Source: Prunella strophiata
Lineage: Eukaryota > Chordata > Aves > Passeriformes > Prunellidae
Length of the DNA: 64,000 nucleotides
Assembly (NCBI GenBank): GCA_036583965.1
Contig: JAZBQD010000014.1
Span: forward strand, 63,828,395 to 63,892,394
Direction: 5' to 3'
Under the pieces are notes generated by a model. That model saw only the letters and a program-made list of their open reading frames with translations. It ran no database searches and had not been told where the DNA came from. Shown piece after piece: positions 37,624-51,759 of this stretch. Made by a program: the position numbers and the translations under genes. Position 1 is the stretch's first letter, and each line of letters starts with the position of its first letter.

Positions 37624-40600
37624 AAAACAAAATGCTACAGGATATTTGCTTGAAACTACAGACCTGCTGTGTCTGGCAGTCAGATGTAGCAGCATTTAGA
37701 AATATACTCGTTCTGGATCTTGAAAATGAAAGTACTGAATAGTTCCAATCTGAATTCAATCCATAAGCCTCAGGGTATAAATTGATGACCAGATGGGATA
37801 GGGAAGAAATATCCCCTGTTGTACAATATCACATGCACTAAGTGGGTTTAACACCTTCTTCTGAAGTATTCTGAATTGAGACAAGATGCTGGATAAGATG
37901 GATTTTTGATCTATTCTGTTAAAACTGTTCCTCTGCTATTATATTCCTCACCCCAATGACTCATTTCATGCACTGGAATCCAGCAGCTCTAACTTGGGTG
38001 TCTTAAACCATGAGCCATGGAAAGGGATCAGGAAATTTCCTTGCTTGCTTCAAATGGGAAAGTGTTACTTTATTTGACAATTTTAGAAACCATTAGGAAC
38101 TTTATTAGTGGAACATTTAAACCCTCCAGCCAGTGTCAACAGAAGCAGCAGGTGTTCAAGTCCTTCTGGAGATTCATCCCTTGGTTTGCAGCATGTGCTA
38201 AATATACTCTAAGGGGTGGGGGAAGAAAGATGAAGCAAAAATAAGGGAACAAATTTTTTTTAAAAATATAGAAATGGAAAAATTGTATATACTTAAGGAT
38301 GGCTTCCACATGGACATCACATGGGATCTAAGAAATCAGAAAGGAGATCTCAAGGATCTAAAAGTTTATAGATCAATTGGTACAAAGTTTGAGGACAAGG
38401 TTGACGGCATGGTCAATGCTATTGTTGAAGTCTCACTATTTATCTTCCTAATTGCTGTCTCTTTAGTCTCATTTTCTCCCTTCTTAATCTCTTGGATTTC
38501 ACTGCACTCCACGTTGAGCTATCCTGAGTATGTATTTTGTTCCTATTACATGTACAGGGGATTTGTTTTACTGCCTCTGATGGCATTAGAGTTTGAAGAG
38601 CAATGAACTTGAGGCATTCCCCAAGACTTGGCAAAACATTCAACCTCTGAAACCTCCAGCTGATTATACAGTTTGCATATACATACATACACACATTAAT
38701 TTGTGCTGTAAGGCAGGGGAAGGGAATCAAGTGAACTCTGAGGATACAATCAACAACTTGAGCAAAGCTTTTTACTCTGACCTCAAAAGTTTATCTGAGG
38801 TTACTCCAATCCCACCCCTCCCTCCTAAGCACCCTGTGGAATGAAGGATAACTGCAAAAGTAATTAATATACAAAGTTTCATCACTGAACAACAGTGTTT
38901 GAGTATCAGATTTGATGCTCAATACTCCAACCATTTTTAACCTAGATCTGCTAGATATGCTTTCTCATTACCCCTAACCCTCAAGCAATGGCATGTCTCT
39001 AGGACTGCTTTATTTTTATTCAGAAGCCAGAAGGAGGACTGATATCAGATTGTATTGCATGAACTGTTCATTTCCTCCCTTCTGTTCCATTTCTCCCAGT
39101 AGTTCTGACAGACAAATACATTAGGAGCTGTTGAGGAACATGTGATAGCAGTTTTTTGAATTAAGCAGATGTAGCAAGCTCACGTTTCAACTATCAATAG
39201 AATGTGGATACTTAGAGGACTTTAAAAAGGTGGCTGTTTGTTTATACTGTCAAGTTAACAACTTTTTTAACAAGTTCAGAAGTAAGATTCTGAGGTTCTG
39301 TGGAAACCAGCACCCAAAGCACAATTCTGTACATCCAAGAACTTCATCCAGGATTCCATTCAACTTGGCACTGATGTGTTGACTGATAAGAAGCAGGACT
39401 GCACAAATAGACACCTTCTTGTGCTGGGGGATATCAGTGCAGCCAAGAATTTTGCTGGTGTTCCACAGCAGAACATTCTTGGCAATTGGAGTCACATTTG
39501 ATGTTCTGTGCTGGAACAAAACTAAGACATTGTTTGTGACCTGACAAGCTGGAACTTGAGCAATTTTGTGCTTCCTGTTCAACAGCAGATCCAGCTTTCA
39601 GAGAAGTAGGATACTGGTTTGTATTTCACTGTAAGAAGGAAAATCCTTTAAATGCAGATCTCATTAGCTGAGGAGAAGAAAAGTAGGAAAGAGGATAAGC
39701 CTACTCACCAACTTTCTGTGGAATTGTTCAAGTAAAAAAAATGTTGTGGGAAAGATTTTCCAGATAAGACAGTTCTCCCTGATTTTACACAGAGACCTTG
39801 CATTCCCATTCACATCATGCTTTTTTCTAAATCCCTAAACACAACAAATAATCATGCTTTAGTAAGCACCTGCTTGGCTTATTTGAAGAATCCTTCTGTG
39901 ATGACATTAAATCCTGACCTTTGACTTTTCCTGTCTGATGCCAAAATGATTATTTCTGCTGGTTCTCAGTTTGACATCAGGGAGCAATTGGTTAAGCCTC
40001 TGATCCTTCATCTTGTTATCTGCTGTTCTTATAGATGTCCATCATGCTTCTGTATTCAGATTTATAAAGACAGATTTAATATTCCAATAACTATAGAAAT
40101 ATGCCTCAGTTTCAACTGATATTAGCTAATCCACAACATAGAAGAGCCAATAATGCTTTTTTTTGTTGTTTTTTTTCCCCATTTGCCCACAAAAACTCTT
40201 AAGGGCAAAAAGACCATTCAGTCCATTGAAGCCAAATAGTCACAAATTTGAAGCCTGTCGAGTTCAATTCACCTCCATAGAACAAACTCTGTTAATGAAA
40301 ATTCTGCTATTGCTTGTCACATCTAAATTCAGATAGAAAAAAAAATTGAAAGTATTTTGTAATTAAAGCATACTACAGATTTGTGCTGTCCTAAGAAATA
40401 AAAAAAGAACTAGCATTGAAAATTAAGCATTGAAAACATAAGAACATTGGTTTCAAAGAAAAGCTTTTATTTTTCAACTCAAGTTCATTTGTCATTCATC
40501 ATTTGTTCATTTGTCATTTTCATTTATCAAGTTTCACTGACCCATTTGATTTCAGATATATATGTTAACAAAAGTGAGGTCAATGTATATGTCCTACCTT

Positions 40601-42042
40601 AGGTTAATGTGCATGTGCTTACCTTAGGTAAGCACATATCTTAGAAATTAAGCATTCTTTATGAAATAATTGCTTTTATTTTGAAGTCACCATATTTTTT
40701 TCAATCTTCTGTGCCAAAAATGCTGACTAACTTGCTTTTAAAGCAAAGCTCAAAAGTAACAACACAAACAACTAGTAATTTTGGTTGCTAATAAAAATAG
40801 AGCTCACTAGGAACATGTGGTTTCTGTGTAGGCAAAATTCTGTGCTAGACCACTTCTGTGGAAAGAGGAGACCCAGACCAAAGACTCTGGCCCCCAGAGG
40901 GGAGTAAATAGAGCTGTCATGGTCATGCTGCCAGAGCTGGTGACCTTGTGCCATCCTGGTGTCCCAGCAGGGACAGTGAGGATCACCACTGGCTCCAGCA
41001 TCCCCATTACATGCCCCAGTGATGGGGGATCCATGCTCCAGTGATTGCACATACCAGGGAGATTTCCATGAAAAGCTGCTGCTAGGAATGCTTGGGCACT
41101 TGTAGGAAATGGAAGCTAATAGGCTGAAGAGCTCAAACACACATCAAAGTCAAGAAGCTAATGCCTGGAATTAGTGACAACAATGGCAGTGTCCTTGGTG
41201 ATTTCCATTTGTGGTGATTTCCATTTGTTGTGCCATGTTCCAAGGCAGATCCATTGTGACAATTTCCTAATGCATTCACTCAGAGAAGCATAGGTTGCTG
41301 GTAATGTGACATTTTAATTTAAACTGTTCAATCAAATCATATTACATGTCACTTGCTGTTTGGTCAGAGCATTGAGGTTGTTTCTATCATTGCTGATTTC
41401 CCCCAAGTGCAGGTCACAGCATTAGCTGACATCAGTGCAGCAGCTCTATTTTACATTAGCACTTCTTCTTGAAAAGAAATGGATTTATTCCTTTGTTTTT
41501 ATACCAGTGTTTTCTCCAGTATTACAGTTGCTTTCAAACCTGCATTGTTCTATCCTTCCTTTCAGGTAGGCAGGTCTTTTATTCAGAATTTACATCTGAT
41601 TAATGTGGTTACCCAGTGTCCACAAGAGTAAAGAGTTCCCTACCAAATCAGCATATTTTTAATTCCCAATCATGCCCACACAAACAGAAATAAGTAGAAT
41701 TGGTTTCAGTATTTCAGTGAATCTCTCCTCTGTCAGGAGCCAGAACACCTTTGCTGTGCCCCTGGACTGGCTGGAGAACCTGAACCTCCTCCTACAAGCA
41801 GATGTTGATGCCAGTTTCATTCTTTTTCCCTAGTCCATCTTTTATTACTTTATTTTCTGCAACTACCTGGTGCCACTAAGTCTCCATCCTGGATTGTATG
41901 TTGTCCTTTATCCTTAGGTTTAGATATTTGTGGGTTTCTCCCTGCCCTACTCCCTTTTCTCTGGCATGCAAACCGGGACTTTTATTTCTAATGCATTGAT
42001 TCATTTGTGAATTCTACTTGCACAGTAGCTTCTGGCCTAAGT

Positions 42043-42105
42043 CTGTTCCCACTGAGGTCAGCTGGCAGCTTGCCACAGCCTTCAGTGGGAAGAGTCTCAA
42101 ACTGT
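42043..42105. mobile_element. Old inverted-repeat element, copy B
   Basis: GTTCCCACTGAGGTCAGCTG, GCAGCTTGCCACAGCCTTCA, GTGGGAAGAG shows two arms (TTCCCACTGAGGTCA and GCCTTCAGTGGGAA) that are near reverse complements, with the same internal arrangement as copies A and C. The outer edge GGCCTAAGTCT matches the family start. Diverged; boundaries approximate. Confidence 0.45.
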
Positions 42106-44059
42106 TCAGTGTGCATTCAGTCCCAAATCTGCAGTTTGAAGGATGACATTATGTCTCAGCCTCGCTCAGTTTGATCTGTTGATATTTTAGCCAGTTTAAC
42201 ATCTTATATCATGTTCTTGGCATGTTGCTCTGAAGCTGAACACCCCCCATCTTTTGTTACCTTCATGATTGCACTCTCCATGGGTTCTTACAGTGCTCTC
42301 ATCACTGTTGTATCTGAAGCCCTTCCAATTATTCATTGAGTAACTAACGTTGCTCACATGCAATTCATTTCTGGTCTCCCAGGAGGAGCTCAGTGGAGAG
42401 TTTTGCCAGGGCTTCCTCTTCCCCACATCAAACACAATCTATCCCCTGGCCTGCCCATCAACTGAAAAATTAGAGTTGGTAAGAACATGCTGTCTAAAAT
42501 AAAAAGCCCTCTCCAACCATAATGAATGTTTCCAAGGTCAAGACATTGCACTGTTCCCTATGTAAGGGTCTGTTTTTGCTCCAGGATGTATCCTGATACA
42601 GATGTCTGGGCTACCTAACTCTGCAGGAGGCCATCTACATTCCAGATGTGGATTCTTGTTCAGATCATACTGGCATGACATGCCATAGTCTTGACTATTT
42701 CTCAGATGTAGCCTGAGGCATGCAACATAATACACTTAGATACACTGAAGGGATGGGTTGCCTCACAATTTCAAGGATGTCCTGGTCTTTGTCCTCAGGC
42801 AATGTCCTTATCTTCCCAAGCCCATCCACAGAAGTTTCTATTTCCTCACTGTCTTCACAAGCCCCCCCACTTTTGTCTATTAACACAGCAGAGACCTGGC
42901 TCTGCAAAATAAAAGAATGACTGGCTCATACAATATCTCAGGTATGGTATTATCCAAAGGCTGGAAAGCAAAAGAAGAGATAAATGCCATGGGTTAGAAC
43001 AGCAAGATATAAAAATTAGAGTGCCAGTTAAATTGAAGAAAAGATGTAATAAACTTCACTAGCATGTTTGCATCTATTAAGAAAAGATTAATTCACAATA
43101 AAAATACCTTAGAGTCACTGAATACCCCAAAATACAGTTGATTCCAATGGGGGTAGGAAATACTCAGGATTGGGTCTATATGGGAGATTGGAATTGCCTC
43201 TCATGATACTAGTTCACAACAGTTTATTCTATATTAAAAAGGAAAACAATGCTTCACAGAAGCTGCAAAGCTCCAAGTTGTATGAAAACAACACTTTGGA
43301 AATTAAATCTTTATGACCTTGTCCCAGAGGATGATTTCAAAGGTTAGTCTGAACTGAATGTGCACACAGGGCATAGGATATGAAATATTCAGATTTCCAA
43401 ATCATCTTTTTGGCTCTGCACACATGCAAAATCTGTCACTTGCTGATGGATTAAACGGAGGTCTCATCCCTCCTCAGTGTCATTGTGCATTAACACATAA
43501 GACCAATATGCAGAGAGAAAGGAGGGTTTATAGACCTTCCCTTTCTTTTCTCTTTCCATCCAAAATCATCTTTTGTGAAACTAAAGAAACTCAATAGCAA
43601 GGTTTTTCTGTCTTAACAAAATATCATATTTTAACAACAAAAAACTAATCAAAAGTGTTTCCTATCTCTTTGTGAACAATTGGCATGAGAACCTAAGGGT
43701 TGTTTTGGTTTGGTTTTTTAAACACCATGAAAAAAGTGAAACATATGAAAGTAAAACCCATCATTTTTAAACAGTTCATAATTTCACAAATGAATCATGG
43801 CTGTGATAAATAAAATACTTCTGGATGCTCCAGTCTGTCCAAGGGAACAGCAGATGGTGTAAAATGTCTCTTGTCCTGCTGGCCCTCAGAGGTGCCATAT
43901 TCATCTAAAAGCAGATTGGTAACAGTGCAAATGTAAAATATTCTGATCCCAGACAGTCACCACAATGATTTACTAGTGGTATGATTCTTTAAAAACAGAA
44001 GGCCAAACCACAAACCAAACAAAAATCACTTGAAATGAAGTACTGTGTTCTAAGGCCCT

Positions 44060-44061
<2 letters not shown>

Positions 44062-44103
<42 letters not shown>
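44062..44103. repeat. T42 homopolymer
   Basis: An uninterrupted run of 42 T. If it were a poly(A) tail on the minus strand, an AATAAA should stand just to its right as TTTATT; none is found in the first 50 bases, so a retrocopy is not supported. Confidence 0.95.
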
Positions 44104-44104
<1 letters not shown>

Positions 44105-47029
44105 TAAGTACAAGCTGAAATTCTCACTACTTCACTAAACATCATGATTTTAAGAAAACATTTGATTTTGGGAATACCACAAGAAAATCTTGACAACACT
44201 GTCAAGTAGAGTGGAATAGCTATATTGGGAGTAAAACAATCAGGTTTGGTTTGAATAGAACATACTGGATACTCTGAAGGAAAACATGATTTTCATTAGA
44301 AGTTTTTATTTAAAATCTGGAAAAGTCTAAGAGTGATATTTGTATAAAACTTTCACTATGTTTCTTTTCATTAAAACAGTTGTAACCTTTCTCTGTCCCC
44401 AGTGTTTATGCTTTTAATGGGCCCCCTGAATAAAGCACTCAGATATTATAAATAATCACTTTTGCAATTAGCTTTCCAACTTTCAAAGAAGTGATTGGAT
44501 TAATCAGGAATGGAATGGGACCAGTTAAATTATTATGGAATCATAATAGGCAAATAAATTCTGAAACAGCATGGGAATGAAAACTTCTTCTCTTTCAGAA
44601 ATAGTCTTTATTTTTTTTCTTTTTGCTAAAGTAAATTGCTTTAATGATTCATTCCACAATAGTCGAATGTCTGCAGGAAAATATTGCCTTTGAGGGTTAT
44701 CTAAATAGTTACTCAGCTTAGCATAAGTTCACAGTGGAAGATGGAATCTACATTAATAACATGAATTATGGAAAAAAACCCTGCCTGTGATCTATAAAAA
44801 AATCTGTGAGTGAGATTAACTATCCTCAACTAAGAAGTTCTCCCTTGTTATAAAAATCAGCCTTAAAAGCCATGCATATATGAGTAATGGAAAGATTTTG
44901 CTATTTATTATGACACATAAATATAATGAATGTTAATTTTTACTCCTTTTGGAAATAAGAATTTTCCATTATTTTCTTTGAAATACTGTATTTCTGAGTA
45001 CCTTACTGAGTTCTAGTACTTTCTCTGCCCCTCAATTCCTCCCCACTCAAAAAACTTACTAGAGAGAAGAAATCTATAATAAAATTCAGCATAGATAAAA
45101 AAAAAAAAAAAGGCAAAAAGTATTTTTGTCTTTCTTCTGCTTCCATGCTTTTACCTGATCTGTTTCTTACTTTTTTTCTTTTTCATTGTCATTATAGCCA
45201 CAATGCTGGATTTTGGTAAAGAAGGCAGAAGAAAGGAGGATATTTAAATAACTTTAAAAGTGTCCTTTTAAGATTTATTTTTTAATTATTTTTATAACTA
45301 ACTCAAGGGAGATTTTTATTCTTGTAGGAATTGCTATATGAAATTGATTAGCCACTCATCCTGACACTGTTCTTCATCTCCAGAAGTTGAGGGGTTTAGT
45401 GAAAGGAACTCATTAGAAATGCACTTTACAGTTCCATACTATCCTATAGAAAACAAACAAAAAGGCTTCTTCTGTCAGCCACCATTTATCCTGCAAGGAT
45501 AGTAGGAATTAGTGAAATTGTTCCATATTGGATAAAAACATGTCTAATTACTAAATTATTCACTGCTACTGGTGGACATTTGGAAAGAGTACACACTAAA
45601 GCCTGGCCTTTTTCTATTCATAATATGTACTGATATACCACCATGCCAGACTCACAGCTACATAAGCTGAGAAAATTGCACTGTTGACAGTCACATCTTT
45701 TACCAAGTAAGAGCAGAAATTCTATGCCACAAATCCAGATTCAAGGGTTATATACCCAAACCTTTCTGTACCATATGCTTAGCCTGAGATTTTGATCTAA
45801 CACAGTGACAGTTGGATATAATCTTTATTGGTCTTACCTTTGCAGAGGTTAAATGCACAAATGAAACCAGCCTGTGTGGATTTAACTAGATTTTTAAAAT
45901 GATATGTACAGGGTGTCAAAATGCACACACAGAAAATACAAGCATCTTTCCTTTGCTGACCCAGGTTTGGTTTGATTCAGCACAGAAGCATAGAAAATGT
46001 CAGAGGTCTGGGTTATGTTTTTGAAAGAAGACTCCATAGAAAATATGCACACAAATTACTATAATGAAGGACAGTTGGCAAAAATGATAAGAATGATAAG
46101 GGAAAAAAGTGAGCATATTTCAGTCTGAAATAGTCTTTCGCTATCACAAACCATCTGTTTCCACAAAGAGTTGGAATGATGCTTAGCCATGTTTTCCTAG
46201 CTGGAAGTAAGAAAAAGGAAAGTATTTCTGTCAAATCCCCATGATCATGCTAGCAATTTTTTAATGCCATGGTTCTGAAAATCTATTCTTTGAAGTCAGA
46301 CTCCCTGGAAGCACTGAATTCACAGTTTGTGGCAATGTCTTAATGTAAATCAACAAATCATTCTAGTGGATTCTTATTCTTGCACTCCAAAGCAAATAGA
46401 AATATTCTGTGTTCATACTAAATCACTGCTTTTAGGAAAAAATAAACAAACATATAAAAAGAGTGCTTCAGAACAAGCTACATTCTGATCAGCAAATGAG
46501 AGCTTAGTTTTTGTTATTTTCTTCCCCAGCTCATCCCAGGAAACACAGAAGCTGTTTGATTTTTAGACCTGACACTTAAAACAATGAAATAATGAAACAC
46601 ACCTACATTTTAAAATTCCATAGGAGGAGTCACAAATGTAAATTGTTAGCAAATATTTTTAAGCAATTGGCAGGAAATTATTTTTAATTTTTTTTTTTCT
46701 TGCTACATGGCTCAATTTGAAGCTTTTAAAATAAATTGGATGCATATACAGTTTGTAAAGTAACAATACTAACTTCTAGGTTTAAGCTGAAATTTGCTCA
46801 AGCCTTTTCAGATGCTGCTATAGGAGAGAAGCTGCCTCATTTGAAACATTTTCTGATGCAGAAGCTTTTTAGTGAGGAATAATGTCAGATTGTGACTTAT
46901 AACCCATTTCTTCAGCACCACTTACATCATCTCATAACTAATCATGGAGAGGTCAAAAGATTTCAAGAAGACAACTGACTTAATAGAGTCCTATTAGCAC
47001 AGGTCAGACAGCAAAATGGGATTCTAAAG

Positions 47030-47125
47030 TTATGCAGTCCAAGTGTGTCTTTGGTCAAGTCACATGGAATAGATGTGCAGCTCTGGGGCTTTTTTCCATT
47101 TTCAAGCAAAATGAATTTATGACCA
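47030..47125 (+). mobile_element. Possible MIR-like fragment
   Basis: TCTTTGGTCAAGTCACATGG, then ATGTGCAGCTCTGGGGC, then TTTTTTCCATTTTCAAGCAA and AATGA follow the order of MIR (CCTTGGGCAAGTCACTTAAC...CTCTGTGCCTCAGTTTCC...TGTAAAATGG). Several mismatches; no clear head region on its left. Confidence 0.42.
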
Positions 47126-50100
47126 TGCCCATGTGCTGTGTTATGTGTTAAATGAATGCATCAAGCAGCAATCTCTCAGTAGCACAAATAATTCTGTACT
47201 TTGCTGACACACACTGCCTTAAGGTGGAAGAAGAATGTTCTCTTAGGTGTATTATATCTTGCAAGCTCTCTTAAATAGCTTCAAACAATTAATTTGGAAG
47301 GAGTTTTGAATAATAAAAGGACATTTCTTTAGTCATTTGTCCTCAACACGTGATTTAGGCAATTTTGGTATGGGGTTTGAGAGATCACTGGTTGTGTGCA
47401 GTTAACAGGGAACCACAGGCAGTAGTACTTGGCCATTCTCAGCAGGTTTCTGTGTCACTCATGCATAAAAAATGTTCACTGGAACCTCAGGGGTGGGTTC
47501 ATCAGGAGAAGGCTTTTGAGTGAAAAAACTTTGAATAACAATTTTGGCTAAGCAGAGCAGATAAATCTATATTGATAGCAGTTATGAGAAGCAAAGCTGG
47601 TGACAGGTATATCCAAAAGATTCTTCAAAGCTCCAAAACACCATTTTAAATTCTGGGAGTTTAGGATATTTAAAAGGTTGGACAAGTGGTTGTAGAGAGG
47701 GACAGAGAGTTTATGGCTGTTGAATGATATCCGTTTATAGGATGGAGTTTCAGATAACCTATGTATCACACCAGGGACTGGGAAACTTTCCTTCTTGCAG
47801 TTTGAATTCTGGCTCTGTAGTGCATCACTCATACCACCAGAGTGCAAAAGACCAAATTTTTGGTGCTGGACTCCACATCCTCAAGCCAAACTCTAAATAA
47901 AGTTTTCTTATTTAGAAAATGCTATATACAGGCATCTTGGAATTTGAGAACAGATCAACATGGCAACAGACAAATAACTTACACTTTTTAGTGACATTCA
48001 AATTCTTTTAGTCTGTGACCAACTCCCATGCAGCTTTTTAGGGATGGATTCGGTGCTTAGCGTGCCAGATTTCACAGCCATGATTCTTCAAACTCTGTGA
48101 CACACTCATTTTAAGATTAAACAAAGCAGTCTTTACAGCACAGCAGTAAGCTAAAACATGAGCCAGATTCACATGTTCCAACACAGCACCAGAATGGAGC
48201 ATCAATGCAAATAGGCTATTATAAAAAAATAAAGCAGGATGGGAATTTTAGGCATGCCTTGGAAATTTCAAGTGGATCAAACTGAATTTAGTGAAGCTGG
48301 AATTCAGTCAATATGCTGGAGGCATATCAGCCTGGCCTAAATTAAGATAACTATGAATGATTTAAGAAACTGACCAGGGGTTGGGATTGTACTCCATCAC
48401 ATTTCTGGTACTTTTAGATCTATCATTTATGATAAGCAAGTGGGAATGACGGCTGTTATCCTGTGATCAGTGAGCAGATGGATCCCATATTTCAATAGGA
48501 AGTAAAGCTACAAATGACACAGCCAGATAATGATGGCTTTTGCCAATAGCCTTTGATAGAATATCTTTTGCAATAAAATAAGATCCTTGTGTATGGTCTA
48601 TAAAACAGCATTTCAGAAAAGGCTTTGAAAGATTTTTATTTTTTCCTTTTAAATAATGTGCTTCTGCAACAATATCTACAAAGACACAGACCAAATACTC
48701 AACATCTGTATATCTTATTTCTTATTTTGAGCAGACACTTGGCACATTCACAGATGTATTTTCCCCCAAATAATACAAAACAGAAAACACATCATCATTT
48801 CCACTAGTTCTTTATCAAAATAAAGGAAAAAATTTCTATAATTTTCATTTCAGTGTAAAATTCTTTATCCATTCTGCCACCTTTGAAACACTAATGCTTA
48901 TGAAACACTCCTTACAACAGAGTCCTAGTCACTCAGCTAGTTTAGGACTTAACTTGTCCTAATATATTATAGGATCTGTCATTAAAAGTGCATCACATAC
49001 TATCTCTCATTGTTCCCCAAAAGCTATGATCAAGGGTCCACATTTTGGATTTCTCTCTCCTGCAAGTATCATATATCAAATCACTGTCCATAGCACTAAA
49101 TCTTAAATCTTCTCAACTTTCCTAACACATATATTGCTGTCACAATGTTCCTAAAACTGCTCCTGTTATTGCAATTATTTATATGTGGGCCTCAGCTAAA
49201 GTTCAGATTTGTGATTAAATATATTATGCCAATGACAAGATTCATCTTTGAAAAATCAATGGTGTATGACACAATGCAACACAGTATGAGACATGCAGTT
49301 GCCTTCCACACATACTTTCCTGGTCTTTGAGTTCCTGTCTCTTCATTTAACCAAGTGGTTGCACATTGCATAAAAACAAGCTTCTCATATTGTGTCTGAA
49401 ATTTTGGCAGTTTCTTAGTATTGTTTTCCTCTTTCAAAAAACTTCTATACATTAATGCTAATCCTACATTCTGTTATGAATGTAAAAGGTCTCCTTCCAG
49501 TCTAAACAAAAGCAGAACATATATCACAAACAACAAAAGCCAGAAAATAAGACCCAGAAGTTTTAGTGTAAGTGTGTGGAGAAAAAGGACAAAAACACTC
49601 ATGATGAAAAAATTCTTTTAATAGGAACAGAATGGAGTAGCATTGGTGCATAAAATAGCATGTGCTTCCTACTGCTCATATTCCAGAGCATTTTCATTTG
49701 TCAAAGAGCACTTCCACAGGCCATTTTAGTGACATGGAAAAGGAGGGGAGGTGAAGTATGCAACAAGTGAATTATGAGTTCCTGAGATAAAGAGAGATCC
49801 ACCTCTACAAAATAGAGTTTAGACAGTATTAAGTGAAAACATTGTTACCCTCTTCACCATGTTTTAAGTCCTACGATCAGGAATGCACATTGAAATATAC
49901 CCCATATGAGAATATGACATCTCCTCAGGAACAAGTAAGAGAAAAATATAACAAGAAGTAAAAATACTTACCAGGTGGAAGGGAAAGATACAAAGAAAAC
50001 AATATGCAGATGCAGGTTGATTGTTGCCTGTTCCTGTCCTCCTATTATTTCTTTTTATAAAAAAAAAAAATATGAAGTGAAAGGTGCAATATGCCCCAGA

Positions 50101-50826
50101 TGAAACCAGCACAGCCTGGTTCATGCAACATACTTTACTAAAAGTGCATTCCTTGAGAATATGATTATGATTTGCTGACCTGGCAGCAAATATCTGACTT
50201 GTATCAGATTAAGAAACAGGGAATTTCTAGTCTTCTCTTCATTAAAGGAAAATTATCTGTGTTTCCTTCAACTTTCTATTACTAATCTGGAAAACTTTTC
50301 TTCACAAATCTTCCATCCACAACTGCTTTGGGAAATGGAGCAGTTTACCTTAGCTGTTGACATCTGAGGGATTTTCCTTAAAGGACAGCAACAATTTCAT
50401 TCTGCTACCCATCTTCCCTGCATGGAAGTATCACCCAAAATGTATATTACTTTGATTTAATAACAAAACATTGTGTTTCCTAAACTAATAAACCTTAATG
50501 ACAATGGCTCTCATGTGAGTGTTTTAAAACATGCCCTATGTGCCCAAGCTGTCAACTTCCAAAGCTAAAACAACAGTTTCAGGGCTGCACATGCCAACAC
50601 CTGTGCTTCGACTTGAAATCCCTGACATTGATCCATCCACAGAGACAATCAAGTACTAGTATGTGTTAGTAGATACAGTCCAAACACTGAGTGTTTATAG
50701 CTGTTTTCTTCATGAAGGAAAAAAACAACAGCCAAGTTTTCTTGGGAGAAAGTTAAGAACCCCACCTACTCATGAGAGAAGCAGAGAAGAAGCAGCTTGC
50801 ATCTTCCTTCATGTGGAAATGCACCT

Positions 50827-50878
50827 AACACTGGAAGATGTAATTGCAATGAAATGTAATTGCAACACTGGAAGATGT
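50827..50878. repeat. Direct repeat, 15 bp, 37-bp spacing
   Basis: AACACTGGAAGATGT occurs at 50827-50841 and 50864-50878, and the stretch between contains ATGTAATTGCAA twice in near form. Local slippage or duplication. Confidence 0.9.
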
Positions 50879-51759
50879 TAAGAAGGATAGCCATTAACAC
50901 TTTTATTGCAAGGGAAAGAATCAAACTTTGGCCAAAGAGTCAAGATTTGTCATTTCCTGTCCTAACAACACTTCAGTTTCATCCAGCAACTCTTAAAACT
51001 GCTTGCTAACTTTTTCCGTTTATATATTCAGTTACAAATTGCTATAAAGTATTTAAAGCAAAACCAGGGAGGGAGATAATGTGTATTAGCAATTCATAAA
51101 TTGTCCTGTCTAAGCTGGTGTGCATTTTTGTTCAGTATTTGATGAGCATCCCTGCAGAAATGTGCTTGGGAACTGCAGATTCTCTCATTCTGCAACACTA
51201 TCCCCTGTTACTCTGCACAGTAACTACATGGACGCAGTGGTGCAAAATATATGAACCCCTAAGTATCCCCTGGACTATGTTTTACACTGCAGAAACAGAA
51301 ATGATTATGAACAGCCTGCTAGCCTGTTTTCACAGTGCACATGGACTTTGTGTGTGAGCACGTCCCAGAACACTTCCCTCCATTTGAATCATGAAGGGCC
51401 GGATTTTACCTCATAGCTCTTACTTTAAGCACAGATTTCCTCAGCTAACAGCCCTCCTGGATTCCAAGGGCCTGAAAAGAGGCATCACAGGTGGAAAAAA
51501 AAAGTGGAGTTCAGGAAGCCAATCAGTGCTGAAAATGTTTCTGAGCAGCTACAGAAGAGCTCGCGTGCATCTTCCTGAGACTCATCACTAATTGTCTTGA
51601 AGTCTGACCCTGCTAAACTCTTACAGAGAAATGACAGATTTCAGCTTAATTAGCTTTTGTTTCCTGGAGCACACAGAAACCAGGGCTGCATTTAAGCTCT
51701 TACTGAGTCTGTGGTGTCAGAAGGAAGCTGAAGGGCTTCTCTGGTTCTTTCTCTCCCTC

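Larger units (their letters stand above)
33958..51759. other. Intergenic, AT-rich
   Basis: No gene is recognised across 17.8 kb. Contents beyond listed repeats are small hairpins at 36694-36714 and 40613-40637, a 16-bp tandem repeat near 41198-41231 (GGTGATTTCCATTTGT twice), and a GC-richer unassigned patch at about 40850-41060. Near 34208 GGGTCAGATTTTGAAGTGGT, GTAAACT recalls the old inverted-repeat family. A 110-codon minus frame at 39250-39582 matches no family I know. Confidence 0.6.

Noticed and set aside
37417..37699. Two overlapping Phe-rich, membrane-like frames
   Set aside because: They are translations of the T/G-only tract; hydrophobicity comes from TTT codons.
42500..42530. CCCTCTCCAACCATAATGA as another CR1 3' end
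   Set aside because: The resemblance is limited to one box and no flanking CR1 sequence is present.
44062..44103. T42 tract as the tail of a minus-strand processed pseudogene
   Set aside because: No AATAAA on the minus strand next to the tract and no recognisable mRNA sequence to its right.
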